This document shows positions 22,478 to 37,112 of a stretch of DNA of 64,000 bases, piece after piece. Source of the stretch: Polytrichum commune. Its lineage: Eukaryota; Streptophyta; Polytrichopsida; Polytrichales; Polytrichaceae. The stretch's first letter is position 1. Each line of letters opens with the position of its first letter. Location of the stretch: NCBI GenBank assembly GCA_950295325.1, contig OX485804.1, positions 44,564,429 to 44,628,428 on the forward strand. The letters run 5' to 3'. The position numbers were made by a program, and so were the translations under genes. The notes below the pieces were generated by a model. That model did no database searches. It saw nothing but the letters and a program-made list of their open reading frames with translations, and was not told the DNA's origin.

Positions 22478-25400
22478 TAGTAGTAGTAGTAGTACTGTCA
22501 TAACACGAAGCAGTAGTAGTTGTTGGAACGTTCGTGTAATCCTGTCCATAATCCTTGCCACCACGATTGCGATAGCAGGTCTGTTAGGGCTACACAAACC
22601 TTTGATTAATGGTTGCATCATGACTTTCATGTACCCTACTTACATCCCTGTCCCTGTCCCGATTAATAGTACAGATAATAAATATGGATTGTATCTATAT
22701 CACGAGGGTTGGAAAAGGATCGATTTCCAGTTACATCTCGTCAAGCTGTCGGGAGTGCCGATTCTCTTCATCCCGGGCAATGGTGGCTCCTACAAGCAAG
22801 TACGAATGATTCCGCATGTGGATGATGAAGTGTTGTTGAATGCCTCATGCCTTTAGATTCTCATTTGGAAAGTAAGTTGTGAATTAGGTCAAAAGATTAT
22901 CTGCAGTCTTCAAAAATTGAGGTGAACCAGTACACAGGCATTTAATTCTTTCTTTCTTATTCTACAATGGCCTTAAGAAGGCGATGCTAAGGTTTGAAAG
23001 GCTAAGGTCCCTCACAGCAAAGTACAACCGGGTCTCTGAGTAATGAGCTGCAGAGGTTTTATCATCTCAAGTAATTTGGATTTTTTATATGATCAAATAG
23101 TCATATATAGGAGTTCTCAGTAAACGGAACCAATGCATCTAGGGTCTGAAAATGCAAGTCATGTTCAGAAATTAAAGATTTTGAATGTGGTTGAGGTTGG
23201 TTGCAGATGCGGTCGATAGCTGCAGAATGTGATAGAGCCTATAACGGTGGGCCACCGGAGGGATATTTTTACCAGCAATCGTCCTTCACACCTCTTGAAG
23301 CAGGACCGGAGGGGCTCAACATTGCAGATCTATTGGCAGGTGCCAAAGTGGATGGGCAATATCCAAATCACCTTGACTGGTTTGCAGTAGACTTAGAGGG
23401 GGAACATTCTGCAATGGATGGCTGGATACTCGAACAACATGCAGAGTATGTGGTTCAAGCTGTTCACCGGGTATGGCTCTTTCTAATCAGCAAAATGGAA
23501 AGTGGGCACTCCTGTGGAACTTGTTACTATCCTTTAGTTGGTGGCTAATACAACGTCTCTGATTGGAATTTTCATAATGAAGATGAACGATTAATGACAA
23601 TACATCATATGGGTTGCAGATTTTAGATAGGTATAAGCGCTCACAGGAGATGCGGTCACAGCATAATGAAGACAAAGGAGAGGTTTTACCTACTAGTGTT
23701 ATATTGGTTGGACATTCAATGGGTGGTTTCGTAGCACGGGCTGCTGTAGTCCATCCAGAACTTAGGAAAGGTGCAGTGGAAACAGTGCTTACTCTCTCTA
23801 GCCCACATAGGTAAGCCTCCTCTTGTCAACTCTGTTGATTTCTCACTGCCCTCTTTCGAGGACTGCTGCACACAAATACCTTGAGGATGCTTCAAGAGAA
23901 AGTCAATTATGTTTGATCACCAATGTGGCTTTGTCATATTCTATCCCGGGTTCTTTCCAGGTCTCCACCTCTTGCCGTGCAACCATCATTCGGGCGATTT
24001 TTTACTCGAGTAAATGACGCCTGGATACGTGGATATGAACCTGTGAAAGGTGATCGGTCGGCACTTTCCAATGTGGTGGTGGTTTCAGTCACTGGAGGTG
24101 CTCGGGACTATCAGGTCTGTCAAGATTACCGATCCCTTGTGGAGGTTATGCTGGTTGTGGGTTCTGTTGGTTGAGAGTATATTCAGTAGCATCATTGAAG
24201 TTCTGGAACATGCTATACAGGTCCGGTCTCGAATGGCGTCATTGGATGGAATTGTGCCGCCAACACATGGTTTAACTGTTGCTACAGCAGGCATGGTCAA
24301 TGTGTGGTTATCAATGGAACATCAAAGCATTCTCTGGTGCAATCAAATGGCTGTCCAGGTACTCAAAATTTACTCTGATTAACTCTGATTATTCAGGAAG
24401 TCCAGAGATACTTTGATCATCAATCTGAAGACAAGATATTGGTTTGTTCAGCTCATGACAATTTTCTTTTGTACACTGTGTCAGTAAGGGCATCCAATAG
24501 TGCATGTATTAATTGTCTGTTCTCCCTTGATAAGTTGCAGTCATTATCCTCAGTCAATCCCGTTTTATGGAGGTTTGAGGCAACTGAAAAATACGAATCG
24601 ATGAAGTGGTACAATTGTCTGGATATTAAATCTGCTAAATACTTCTGTAATTAGATCTATTGTTATCTCCTAGCACTCTATTGGGCACATTTTTAAAGGC
24701 GTTCATCTTGAATTGATCAGTGTTTTGGTATTGTGAACAACAGGTGGGTCACACTTTACTTCAGCTAATAGACAAAGCTACTGGCCAACAGTATACGAGT
24801 CCACACACAAGGCTGGCTGTTTTTGTGTCAAACATGCGCAGTGCACTTCCTCAGACATTTGATTTGCTACCTCAGAGCAACAAACACTCACCTCTTTCGC
24901 TGCCTTATACTTTGAAGTCACAGAATGCCGACAGTAGCAGAGGAACAGGTATACATTCATGTAGTCTACCTAAAGGTCTCGTCTATGCTTGACATCCATC
25001 AAGAATTTGCAATTTTAGTGAGCTTCAATCCTTGTGAATGTCAAGACCAACATCTCCAACTTTTTCAATCATATGTTAAACATTTGTATTTGATGTAATA
25101 TTCATGTAGCAGGCATGAATGGTTCGGACAAGAAAGAATTTATGGAATCTCAAGTTTCAAAGGAACCTGGAAGTGGAGCTCAGGATGGTCAACAGCCGGT
25201 GGGGAAAAAGTCGACACACTTTGCATGCCCGCAAAGTGTTCGCTGGGAGGGAGAGATGCCAGAGATTCAAATAAAGGAGCCCATCATGAATGTTTTGTCC
25301 ATGGATGGTAAACGGCGTTGGATGGACATTGAGAAGCTGGTTAGTATTCTGCTCTATCGTCTAGGGAATGTGTTTGTGAATTATTTCTGAGGTAGAAACA

Positions 25401-28400
25401 GAGGATGTTCCACAATTTCACCCTTTTCCATGTACAAGAGGTTTGCAAACATGTAACAAGTTTTTTTTTATCTTAGAGTCTAGGGGTGAAATCCGATATT
25501 CTTGTAGTCTAATCCTGTACTGTGAAGAAATAGGATTGAAAATTTTGTGTACAATTGACTGGTGGCATGTTTCTTAAATATATTGTATTTGGTTAATGTG
25601 ATCACCACATCTTATCAGTGTTTCACAACAGAAGCAACTGGATTAACCTTGGAAGTATCACTAACTTTCTGTGGAGATTCAGGGATGTGGTTTGAATACA
25701 ATGAGCATGCCTAACAGAAATGGCTTATTTTGTTATACAGTATAAGTCAATAGTTGAAAAGGGATGGAATATACTGGGAATTCTTTGTGTGAGGGCTGGC
25801 TTCATTTGATTATGATGGCATGTTATCAGATAAGTAACAAGTGATTTTTTTGTGTTCAACATCTTTCAGGCACAAAGGGGCAGGGATTGGTTTGTTTTTG
25901 TAACAAATCTATCACCGTGTGTAGGAGTGAGGGTGCACCTATGGCCTGAAACGGGTCTTCTAGGTGAAAAGAAAGATTTTGATCATGCCACAGAGGTTAC
26001 AATGAAGATTGTGCAACTTCCATCGGGACCCACTCCTCCACAGGTTTGTGTTACACTGATAAACCCAAAGGCTCTGTGTTGGTTTTGTGGTGTATGAACA
26101 GATTCTAACTTGTTTGACACGATTGACCAGACTGAACCAGGAGGACAAGCGGAACAGGCCTCACCATCAGGAGTGCTCCAGTTGAGTCCTGAAGAAATGG
26201 CTGGTTTCCGGTATCTGACAATTTCAGTTGCCCCTTTATTGGTATGTGTTTCTCACACTTTAAATTCATTGGATTCTTCTTTTCTTGACTCCTATGTAGG
26301 GTACGTCAATAAAGTTTTTCCTGGCATGTTCCTGATGCTGTGATGGCTTATTCATCCAGTGAGTTATGCAGTTTTTATTATTTGTTTTGTCTTTCAAGTT
26401 CTTTTATCGGGAATAAGAATATTCTATCGGACCTGAGATTAGTGCTTGAAAAATGTCTCAAAGGGGGCTCAGCATGCAGCTATTGCTGGAAGTTGTGTAT
26501 GTAGATCCATGAGATTTTGATCTTCTTTTGCTTTAGGTATTATTAGTAATTTTTTGTAGTGTATTCTATTTGTTGACACAGGATTCAGGAAGTGCTCCCC
26601 CTACAGTATCTATGGCAGTGGGTCAATTCTATGACCCTAATGTTGGAAAGAGTTATATATCACCTTCTGCACTCTTTTCCTCACTGTACCAGAGGCAGGT
26701 GTGTTAATCTCTGTTTCTCCCCCTTTTTATGCAGATCTCATAGTAGTAGGTATGTTTTGGCACGAGTTCTTCATTATATTTTGCTGTATATCTTTACAGA
26801 TGTATATTCATTTATATTCTACCTGCTGAAAGTAGAACTATTTCAAACTGTCCAAGCTAAAACTGTGCTGCTTGTCTTTGATGTTGCAGGGGATATGGCT
26901 GTGGGAATATCACCCATTGGTGTGGCAACTTCCTATTGCAGTCTCGTTGAGTACTTTGCCTATTTCTCTAGATGTGAATACAGTAAGCTGTGGAGTCAGT
27001 CCAGAGGGACTAGCCAAGGAACATCCAGAGCCTTCTGATATTCTAAGTAAGCTTTACTCTCCTGTATTGTGATCCAAACCTCAAGGAGAGCTTGTGATAT
27101 GTTGCATATATTTGATTTCTTTGAATTAACCAAATACATTGTTGAGTGCTTCATTTTTGCTTGTATTCCGCTTGGGTATGTGATTCCCTTCACATATTTT
27201 AAAGAATTTGAACACTGCTTCTAATATTATTCTCCTTCCTTGTATGTTGGTTTCAGAATTGTGTAAAGCTCGTTGCTTTCCTCCAATTGCTTTGGTTTGG
27301 GATCCTCCATATGGATTGGAGGTCTATCCCAACCTTACATCTCAAGTGATTGTGGTTGATTCTTCCCCTGCCACTTGGGGCTCAAGTTATGGCTCTGAAC
27401 ATACCACCATCCTTCTTTTGGTATGTCAGCAACACACTTAGCCATCCATCTTCATGTCAGGTTGTAGAAGAATATCTAAGGACTGCTCATATGTCTGAAA
27501 TGAAAGCTCCTACAGACTCCTATGCTCAGTTCATTATTCTAGGATTAACAGACACAGTTGTTTTTAGACAAAGTTTGTGAAGCCCTGGAGAGTATGTTTG
27601 GCTGATGAATTTCTAAATTGTCAGGTGAGATGGCTAGAATATATTATTTAGTATCAAAGTTCAGATGCTGTTTATTGTTGATTCTCTTTTGAATTTGGGA
27701 TTGTCTAAAGTACAGACAGATTTTACTGTAGAAGTAAACAGCTTACACTATTTTGATCATGGTCTTTTAAATCTGCAGGCTGATCCACATTGTGTGTATG
27801 ATGTGACCTACAAAGTGTCATTATCAACGTCTGCAAGTCGTTTTCTCCTTGTACATGGATTACAGGTGCCTGACAGCCATCTTGATCCTGTCATGGTTGT
27901 ACATATCTGGTCTTTTCTATGTTCTGCTTGATTTGCAAATTGCATAGCATGTTTGGCAATAAGTATCCATTGTCTCCACCACAAGCATATACTCAATGTT
28001 CTAGAGATTCTTGTCTTGGAACAAATTGAAATCATTCTGATAATAAATATCAAGGGATGTGGTGGGTGCAGATTGCAGGGCTTTCTGTGGCCGTGGTATT
28101 GTTTGCACTTATGAGGCAAGCACGTGCTTGGGAATTGGACAATCCAGTTCCATCCTTCTTAACATGCATGGAAGCTAATTTTTCGCTTCCTCTTCCATTT
28201 TTCACGTTGACTGTGGGTCCTTTGCTAGTCTACTTCACAATGACTGTTCTTGGAACTGAAAGGCGCCCTACCTTGACCAGTTTCTTGGGAGTTTCACTTG
28301 CTTGTTATCTATTTGCGAATGGCGTGGTAGCTCTCATAGCTTATCTTAGCAGTGCTGTACTACACACAGCAGCCTCTCTACAATCATGTTACAAATCCAG

Positions 28401-30678
28401 GTGTGTATTTTGTCAAAGGACCTAACGAGCTGCCAAAGGCAGTATGTCTCAACCTGTTCCCTTCAGTCTAGTGTCAGTACAGTATCATTAATTATCGGGT
28501 TACAAATATCAGTTGTGTTGTCTCCAAAGCACTTCAGAGTGCTAGTGAAAGTCAGACATCAATCTATTGCAAGCTGTCATATTCATTAGATGCTCTTGGT
28601 GGGCTCTTTATTCAGTCTCAAAACTTCACACAACTGAATGATCTTGAATTACATGATATTAATGGCCAGGGTAAGTCTAGTGCTTCCATATAAAGATGAG
28701 AATATTTATTGAAGACTAAGTCTGAAGTATGTATACTTGTGGGCTCACTAAATGTGCAGTGTTTGCACACAAAGATGAGAATTCCTGTACTCAACAAATA
28801 TCAGAGATTTTATTGGTATTATACGAAATTCAACTCTATAAATACCAACATACTACACTCATGATACCAACATACTACCATCATTGAGAGCAGGTTTGGG
28901 CAGAAAGTTAGTTGGCCGACTGCTCTCCATGTTTTTGAGGGAAAATTAGTGTTTGTCCAGACATACTTGCTCGTACTTTAGCACATAATATTGTTCATTT
29001 GGAGGGATTTGGATATGTGATGAGTACATATGTTTCTAATTGGTGTGGACTGAACTGGTATGGTCATGTGTGCAGGTATGTACCCCGTCCAGATCAATGG
29101 CATAGGCGTGGACTAAGGTGGTGTGGTGCAGCCTGCTCAAATTTTTCTGTGAGTCCCTCCCTTGAAGATGAATTTTCTTGTAATCACAAATTTGAACTTT
29201 GAATTGTATAACTTGTTGGTGGGGTTTTTATGTGGGGGTGCTGCAATTTAATAGTTTTGCTTTTTATAAAGTACACTTGGACAAAAATGGGTTCTTTAAC
29301 CCATTTTTGTTGCTTTTCACTTACTTTTGGTTATATAGACTGGACATGTGCATCTCATCACAATGCATGGGACCAAGTAGACAAGATTTGGTAGTCAGCT
29401 TTTCCCTGACATGTACTTGTTGCATGTGCAGGTAGTCAGGAAACTAAAAGCTTGGCCAATGGTGGCACTGGGAGTTGCAATTAGTTTCCTGGTGTTTTTT
29501 GGACATCCCAGCTTGGGCCTGATTTTGTTGCTTCTAGTGCATGCCTGGAGCTGCCATGGTGCTCTTGTTAGGTGCGATATTTCAGTTATGCTGTTTTGCA
29601 AGTCTTGGTGTGTATCTTTATGGAATAGACCATATGTCAGAGAGTGGTTGGAATGGACGTGTACAGGGTTGGATGTATAGTGTGTTCAACTGAACTTTTA
29701 ATTTGTGTGGTTACAGCCTGAGGCAGCAAATCTCTCCAGCTTGGATGTCGAAGAAGGAAGATGGCTTAGTGCTACCAGTGGATAGAGTTTCTGTGTCAGA
29801 TGACTTTGATGGAGCTGCCAAACCCTTATTGGCAGCTTTTGCAGATTCTCAACTAGAAATATTCTATCATCAGCAAGGGCTCCTTCTCTTGCACCTCATA
29901 GTCATGATAATGCTCATACCCTCCCTGGTCGCTTGGATACAGGTTGGTAACCGTCCTATTGTTTTCAGCTTCACAGAGATTTATATATGTAGATAGCTAA
30001 TATAAGGCAATTTCTCAGATAAACTGCAAACACACTGCATGTGATTTGTTTTCTACTTACTCTAGTTTTTGGTCATTTCCTATTGATTGCTTTGAATAGA
30101 GTATGTAACCCCAAAAAGTTTGGATGAAATATCTCTCTTGATTTTCATTCTATTATTTACTCGGTGTCTTTATCCGTAAGGGTTGTTTGAATATCTCTAC
30201 TTCCAAGGATATATTAGAATACTTCCAATGGATTTCAATGTTCTCACCATGTAGCCATTGGAACTGTCTGAAGCCACGCAAGCTACTAATCAGCAAGATT
30301 AGTCAAAGTACTGATACCTTCATATTTGTTCATCTGCAGAGATTAGGACTTGAATGGACGAAACCGGCCCTTCTCGACTCAGTTCTGTCACTGGGGGTTA
30401 TTCTGCATGGATTGTATTACACCAGTGCAGACATCAACATATCACTCATCAGAGTGCCTCAGCTATATGGCCCTCCTGTAGCTGATGCTGGCTTCAGTTT
30501 TATTTATCTTGTAGCAGGATTGTATTGCTATTGGGCTGGACTGGCCCTTGCACCATACAGGGCATTTTACGCTCTAGCTATGATTGGCTTGTTAACAGCT
30601 GGAATTAGAATTAGAGATTATCAGGCTAGGAGTAGAGGTGAAATTGGTGGTGTCAAACGACGCCATCATAGACATTGA
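22392..30678 (+). CDS. PGAP1: GPI inositol-deacylase PGAP1-like protein, 18 coding exons
   Basis: PGAP1 removes the acyl chain from the inositol of GPI anchors in the ER, before GPI-proteins leave for the Golgi. Exons: 22392-22799, 23207-23470, 23620-23810, 23961-24114, 24221-24358, 24744-24948, 25113-25339, 25870-26043, 26131-26241, 26582-26698, 26890-27046, 27257-27420, 27779-27865, 28072-28400, 29076-29148, 29432-29571, 29717-29942, 30340-30678. All junctions are GT-AG and in frame, giving about 1167 residues, near the length I recall for plant homologues (about 1100). Visible features: low-complexity Met/Gly/Ser N-terminus, a membrane anchor near residues 48-68, PGNGGSYKQ, the lipase elbow VGHSMGG with Ser about 257, SSPHRSPPLA, SMEHQSILWCNQ, and several C-terminal hydrophobic helices. 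The first ATG at 22392 is chosen; 22410 is an alternative. The gene looks intact. The 73-bp exon at 29076 was placed by phase and splice signals. Confidence 0.93.
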
Positions 30679-31400
30679 AGTAAAAGGGGGATGTGAATTT
30701 ATCTGTGTGATCTTCAAAGAATTCAATTGAAGGTTATGACTGCCACATTAGTGAACTTCCTGCTGCGGGCATGTTCCAAATCAATGCAGTGAGAGAGACT
30801 CTGCAAATGGAGGAGCATCCACCAGGAGGATGATTTTTTTGAGTAGGTGCTCTTGCGGATGGCACATTTTTCCACAAGGAGAGGGGAGTAGTTAAAAATT
30901 GGATTCCAGATTTCTGGACCTTTTGAGAAGCACATGGAAGGGGCGAAGAACACAAGTCTGTTCCAAATCAGAAGATCCTTTTATGTTGACATTGGATGCT
31001 TAAGAGTACAGTAGCATGATGCGATGTTGAGATCAAGAATTTAAAATGCAAGGCAAGGGCACCGAAGATGTCAAAATTCAAGTGTAAATTTGATGTATCT
31101 GGCTTGGATTGATGTACCAGAAGTTATGCTTATTTAAGCTCCTGGGTTTTGAGGAACCGATGGTCAAGATATTTGCAAGGTATGTCACATTTTTTGGAAT
31201 GATTCATAACAACTGTTTCCATGTTGTATTATTGTATGTTCACGCCTCCCTATGTGCAGTATTATTTTCTTATGAGAAAGTTGACATTAGATATGTCTAA
31301 AGCTCGTAAGTCACTCGTTCTTTAAATCAGCATGAGAATTGTAACTTGATTTCTGTGGATTGACCATTCTGACATACGAAGGTGAAGATATTCTATATTC
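30679..31400 (+). other. presumed PGAP1 3' untranslated region
   Basis: Non-coding sequence follows the TGA. No single polyadenylation signal is decisive, so the transcript end is unknown. Confidence 0.35.
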
Positions 31401-31639
31401 TCATCTTGTTTGTAGTGATGCCAGCTAGCCGTACACAACTAGAAATGGCACAAGAAGCTGTACCTATAGGGTTTGTTAGCAAAAATATCTGAAAGTCAGG
31501 TGCTATCAGTGCTAACGCAGCTTGGGTACAGAACTCCAGTTTTATATTGGTAGTAAGAACTGTGGCCCAATTCCAACAATTACAACGATTGAGGCACAGC
31601 TCCAATTTTTTGGTTGATGGATCAGATCAGGAACTGGTA

Positions 31640-33480
31640 ATCATGAACATTGTCATTCCATGTTTCAGGATCAAAGTTGAGATGCAGAAGTTATAAGTTC
31701 AAAATGAAGATTCTCGCTTCAAGTGAATATAGGCCCTCCTATTGATCACTATTGAATCAAGAATGGTGTCTATGTTGAGCACATAGTTTAATCTCATTGT
31801 ACCATGGCTATTTTTATGGTTTTAGTACTCACCTTGCCATATGGGTACCACTCAAAAGAGATAAAGTACGGTGCCACATACCTTAGTCAAAACTTCATCT
31901 AAGCATTGTATAAATCTGAGAACAAGAATGTTTAATGTTAGTTAGTCCAGGATGATTGAGAGGATAACCAGTATTCAAGTAAAAGTGGAATTGTTTTGGA
32001 GTAGTGGCATCAAATTTTACCACAAATGTTAGCTTACTTGCAATTCGTCTTGCTTGCAGTTGAAGATTAGGTTATGAAATGGGTTGTGTATACATTTTAC
32101 AAACACATATGGGGGGAGTGTCATGGGATACAAATTCCAAAGTTGCCCATTACATGACAACCATTGAACATGGTTATGATGTCAAGGGACACAAAAATAA
32201 TATTTTAACACCAATAACACATCTTGATCATTAGTGTAACCTCATGACATTTGGCGTTAGTGTGCTTACTATTATCTTGGCATTAGCATGTTTAATATTA
32301 CTATGAGGTCTATCCTTAGGTTACATAATTGTCAACAAGTTGATTGTTAGTTTAAACATATTACACTTGCTAGCTATATGTTCAATTATATCTTCCTCTT
32401 GCATATTAGAATCTGACACACATGTCAACACTTGCCACTAGTATTGTCAATAATATCTTCCTCTTAAATACAAGATTACAAACATGTGACACTTGGCATT
32501 GGCATTCTCAAAAGTATATTCCATTTGCACCCACAACGATAGCTAACCCCCATCAATGCGTCCCATCACACCATATAATTCATATAATTCATCTATTGCC
32601 ACAATACATTCCTTGCCTTTTCCATTCAGAAAAATAAAAATATAACCCACTAATATGTACACTTCAAGACATTGGTTGGATAGTCAACCCTCTTATAACC
32701 ATCACAACTTGTGTCATATACGAACATTCAATTAAGGCGCTAAAATTCCTCAAATTTTTCTCATATGAAACTAAAAATCTCATGAAAAAAATCCACCAAA
32801 TATCTAAAAATATTTACATACCTAATACTCAACAAAAGAGAACTTGACAACAAACCCCCATGGAACCACCCTAGGAGATACCCCCACCTCCTAATATTGA
32901 GCATGCTACTAAATGGAGCCCAAAACTTGAAAGGTGGAAGTGAACTTAACTGAAGTTTGGTAACACTTGCTCAAATTAAGAAGAACATGCTCCCATTCAT
33001 GTAGGTGTTACAAACACAACGTTGTTACTTTTATTTTATTCTATTTTATTCCTCTTGCATATTAAAACGGAAAAACATCATCTCAAGCACTCCAATGTCC
33101 TATCCTAAATATCATACCATAAATAGGCATGCATTGCAAAAAGTCGCTTACACTAACTCTCAAAACTGAGTCAATCAACAAAACAACAAAATTTGGGTAT
33201 TCATATCTAGAAAGAGTATTCGTCTTTTTGCCAAACCGTAGATATGGTTAGATGTTAGCTATTATCTTTTTGAATTTTAGCGTGAATACCATAGCAACAA
33301 GAGAGAAATTGCATTTTGAATGAACTTAGATCTATTCACTTAGTTTTGGAATTTTTTTCATCACTCACCTTCAATTGCAAGAATAAGCTCACAACGCCGC
33401 CTAGGGTTATTCCTCTCACTTCTGGTTAATAGTGTGGTCTCGTAGGCATTTTTCCTCCTAGTTGTGAAGGTTTTCTTTGC
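31640..33480. other. intergenic, R1 repeat fragment
   Basis: Near 31.67-31.80 kb the phrases 'GTTGAGATGCAGAAGTTATA', 'GGTGTCTATGTTGAGCACAT' and 'AGTTTAATCTCATTGTA' match dispersed repeat R1. The remainder is AT-rich without supported genes. Confidence 0.45.
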
Positions 33481-34137
33481 CCATGAGAGCAATACTAGAG
33501 GAGAAGAGGTTGAATGCTATAGCCTTAATGTAGCATGGGCATAACACACATGACGTGTCAAAATTGTTGGTTATCTCCCAATCTACATGCTCTAGGTTTC
33601 GTAAAGAGTGTGTTCCTCATGTGAAGCTTTCAAGAGGAGGGCACCCAAGAAACATCACCCCTGCTCAACGATGAGCGTGTGTAAGAGCCATCACAGTTAG
33701 TGGAGTGGATAATGATGTAGAAGCAATAAAGGCTTTGAGTAAGTACTTGAATGTGCTAGTGAGCACCAACACAATGAGGCGTGCAATTCATGAAGTAGGT
33801 CATTAGAGAAGTAGAAGAAGCCGTTGCTTATGGCCAAGAATGTACGTTGTAGGTTGGAATTTACTCAACGCCATCAAGATTGGACTATCTATGGTTGGTT
33901 TAAGGAAAATTTTAGTGATGAGACTAAGATCAATCAATTTCAATCTAATGGCCACGCTTGGTGTTGAGGTGAGGGATAAGCTCATCATGTGAGTCAGACA
34001 ACTAAACATGGAGGTGGTACAATTTCCGTGTGGGGTTGGATGACTTCCTGTGACATGAGTTGCATGTGCACAAGATGACATAAGCTCTATATCTTAGCAT
34101 TCTTTAAGATGGGATCTTAAAGACAATTGACTAGTAT

Positions 34138-34425
34138 TGTCAAGGACACAAGATACAAAGATACTTGACATGAGCTCAAAAAACTAAAGAAGGTTTCAAG
34201 AGGGAAATTCATATGAACTTGAATTAATAGATGAGAAAACGAACAACAACAACAACAGGGTTGAGCAAGAGCTCCAAGCGATGCAATGTCGAGATTGAAG
34301 GACTTTTCAACTTCGGCCCCTATATATACCTAATCTAAAGTTAAAAGAATATATCTAATCTGAAGTAAACACAAGTTCTAAAGTGTAAAATGAACTAGAA
34401 GGTTCTAGAGGTCGTGTCCCTAACA
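34138..34425 (-). repeat. 3' LTR of the gypsy element
   Basis: A 288-bp LTR with TG...CA ends and short inverted termini (TGTTAGGGAC / GTCCTTGACA on the reverse strand). It matches the split LTR at 39706-41030 along almost its whole length. Confidence 0.8.
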
Positions 34426-34439
34426 TTACTTATTTCTCA

Positions 34440-36752
34440 AGCGACGAGTCCCAAGAGGAGCTGTAGGTTTATTCAGATAAAGTCGATGAAACTCATGTAC
34501 CAGTTTAGACATGTTCACAAGGTTCTCAGCTGGTTCCCATGTTTGTTCGTTGATATCATAACTGGTACAATGTACTAGATACTCCAACTTGCCCTACCTT
34601 CGTCGCAAATCCAATACTTTTTCTACATCATATTCTTCGTGATTGTCAATCTCGATACTAGGCGGTGGCTGTTGTACTTTTCTTGGAAAAGATGACTCTC
34701 AATAAAGTTCTAGAAGAGAGACATGAAAGACTAGATGTATCTTTATGGAAATCGGCAGCTCAGGAGGAAATGCCACTGGATCAATTTGTTTCTGGATGAC
34801 GAATGGTCCCAATCTCTGATAGTCCAACTTGTTACAAGGCCGGCTTGTCTTGATATTTTATCGAAGAAACCATACTTAATCTTCATCTTGAAAAACATGT
34901 GTTCGGTTGCGAAATTTGTTTGCAGATGTCTTGTAAGACTCTTGGGCGGCTTGTAGTTGAAGCTTCAAAACATCTTAAATTTGTGATAGTTGTTGTGCAA
35001 AGTCATTCACTAGTGGGTTACTATTTTCTAGTGAACTTAATAGATCAAACTTTGGATGATAACCATAATTGGAATAAAATGATGTTTGTTGAGTTGAAGC
35101 ATAAAGAGTATTGTTGTAAGCAAACTCTGCTAGCAACAAGTATGTTGTTCAGTTGTCTTGCTCATAGTTGATACTGCATCATAAATATTGCTTATGAACT
35201 TGAATAACCCGTTCTATTTGACTGTCAGTTTGAGGACGGAAAGCTGAAGAGAGGTTGATCTCCACTCTTAATATTTTAAGAAGAGATATCCAAAACTTTT
35301 ATACAAATTGAGTTTCCTGATTAGATACGATATCGTTTGGTAGACCATAATATCGATACACATGATCAAGAAATAGTCTTGCCGTATCTTCACTTGACAA
35401 AAACTTCTTGCAAGGGATAAAATGCACTATCTTATAAATTGATCTACTACAACAAAAATGTTGTCAAATGAATATGATGATGACAAATTTGTAATGAAGT
35501 GCATAGGGATCGAAGACTATGGCCGACGTGGAATAGACAATGGTTGTAAGAGACCGTAAGGCCGATGCCGAAGATCTTGAACAAATATCATAAGAAGTAA
35601 CAAAATTCTTCACATCCTTCTACATTTTGGGCCACCAAAAATCTATGGAAAGAAGTTCCAAAACTTTGTTATATTCAAAATGACCCGCAATTAGGAAGTC
35701 ATGGCAGAATTGAAGAACTCGAAGCCATGTCGGACCTTTTGAAATGAATAAACATTCTTCAAAGTATAACAAATCTCCTTCTACTTCAAATTTGTCGTAT
35801 TTACTGAGGTGACGGTTGATGTTGAGGGCCATAAGATCTCCAATGGTTGCAACATGCACATGATTGAGGAAGCTAACATTAATTGAGGCTGATATAACAG
35901 TGGCGCAAAGATGAAATAACTCTGGCTTCAACAAAGTTCTACACCGTTGATCAAATGCCGCTTCTCCAACCTTGGGTGCAAAATACGATCTCCTCGATGC
36001 GCATCAGATAGTCCTTGTTGTCTCTCCGGTCAATAAGTGATTACAAAATTAAATTGGGATAGCAATATATTCCATCGAGCTTGGCGCCGATTCAAAACAT
36101 GAAATGACATGAAATACTCCAAATTCTTGTGATCTGTATAAACAATCATTGGATATGCAACTCCTTCAAGGAAATAACGTTACTCTTAAAAATAATTCAC
36201 GATAGCAAAAAATTCTTTATCATGGATATCATAATTAATTTCGGCAGTTGAAAACTTACAAGACTAAAATGCAATTGAATAAAGCTTCTCATCCTCCCCC
36301 ATTTATGAAAGTACAACTTTCAAAGCAAAATCCGAGGCATCAATCTCCAAATAATATGTCTTCGTAAAATATGGGTGCATCAAGATTGGTGCGGTTGTGA
36401 ATGATGCCTTAAGATCTTGAAATGTCTTCTCTGCTAACGCCCCCAATCAAGCTTGTCTTTGCATATCAACCGAGTAAGTGGAATAGCCATTCGTGAATAA
36501 TTCTTGATGAAAATCCGATAGAAGTTAGCAAAGCCAAAAAAACACGATACGTCTCGAACTGTCTTTGATAGCTTCCACCTTCTTCGGATCCATCTTCAAA
36601 CCTTCTATAGTTGCGATGAATCCCAAAAACTCCATCTTGGTTTGGCAAAATAAATACTTCTCTAGTTTGGCGTAGAGTTATCGTTGGCGTAATGTTTTAA
36701 GGACCAACTGAACGTACTTCTTATGATCTTCTTCATTATTAGAAAATATCAG
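34440..36752 (-). pseudogene. gypsy pol remnant: RT end, RNase H, integrase, chromodomain
   Basis: Reverse-strand reading in order: the reverse-transcriptase end at about 36550-36750 (KMEFLGFIATIEGLKMDPKK), RNase H at about 36100-36300 (EINYDIHDKEFFAI), and the integrase zinc-binding region at about 35620-35800 (CHDFLIAGHFEYNKVLELLS, then IDFWWPKM). Next come the integrase core and C-terminal part, and a chromodomain at about 34490-34630 (YDVEKVLDLRRR, a stop, GKLEYLVHC, then TWEPAENLVN). The Trp usual after LVH is Cys here, and a TAG interrupts the chromodomain. Chromodomains direct chromovirus integration to heterochromatin. The copy is broken by several stops and frameshifts. Confidence 0.85.
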
Positions 36753-37112
36753 ATGTGGTGCTTTTGGGCCACTCCTTTCCAAAGGAGCCTAAAAGTATCA
36801 CACAAGCCCTTTGGTGAAGGTGCCTGCACTTGCAAGTGTCCAAGCCGAATTCGGATGATAGATGTATAACGTGAGTACTTAGATTTTTGGAGGAGAATTA
36901 AATATGCGTTGTAGTACTTCCGGAGGTAGGACCTTAGTTTTTTACTATTGTGGCTCTGAATTCCACTAATTAATTTTATATCTAGTTCTAACAAAAATCT
37001 ACAATCTAGATTTAGGTTTAGGTTAGAACTAGATTGTGCGCAGACGCACCATCCTTGGACCAAGACAATCATAACTTGTGAATTGGGATGGCTCTGATAT
37101 ATACCAACCAGA

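Noticed and set aside
28401-28680. Possible extra PGAP1 exon between 28400 and 29076
   Set aside because: Acceptor-like TTATTCAG and donor-like GGGTAAGT exist, but the 73-bp exon at 29076 alone restores phase and continues the protein sensibly into exon 16.
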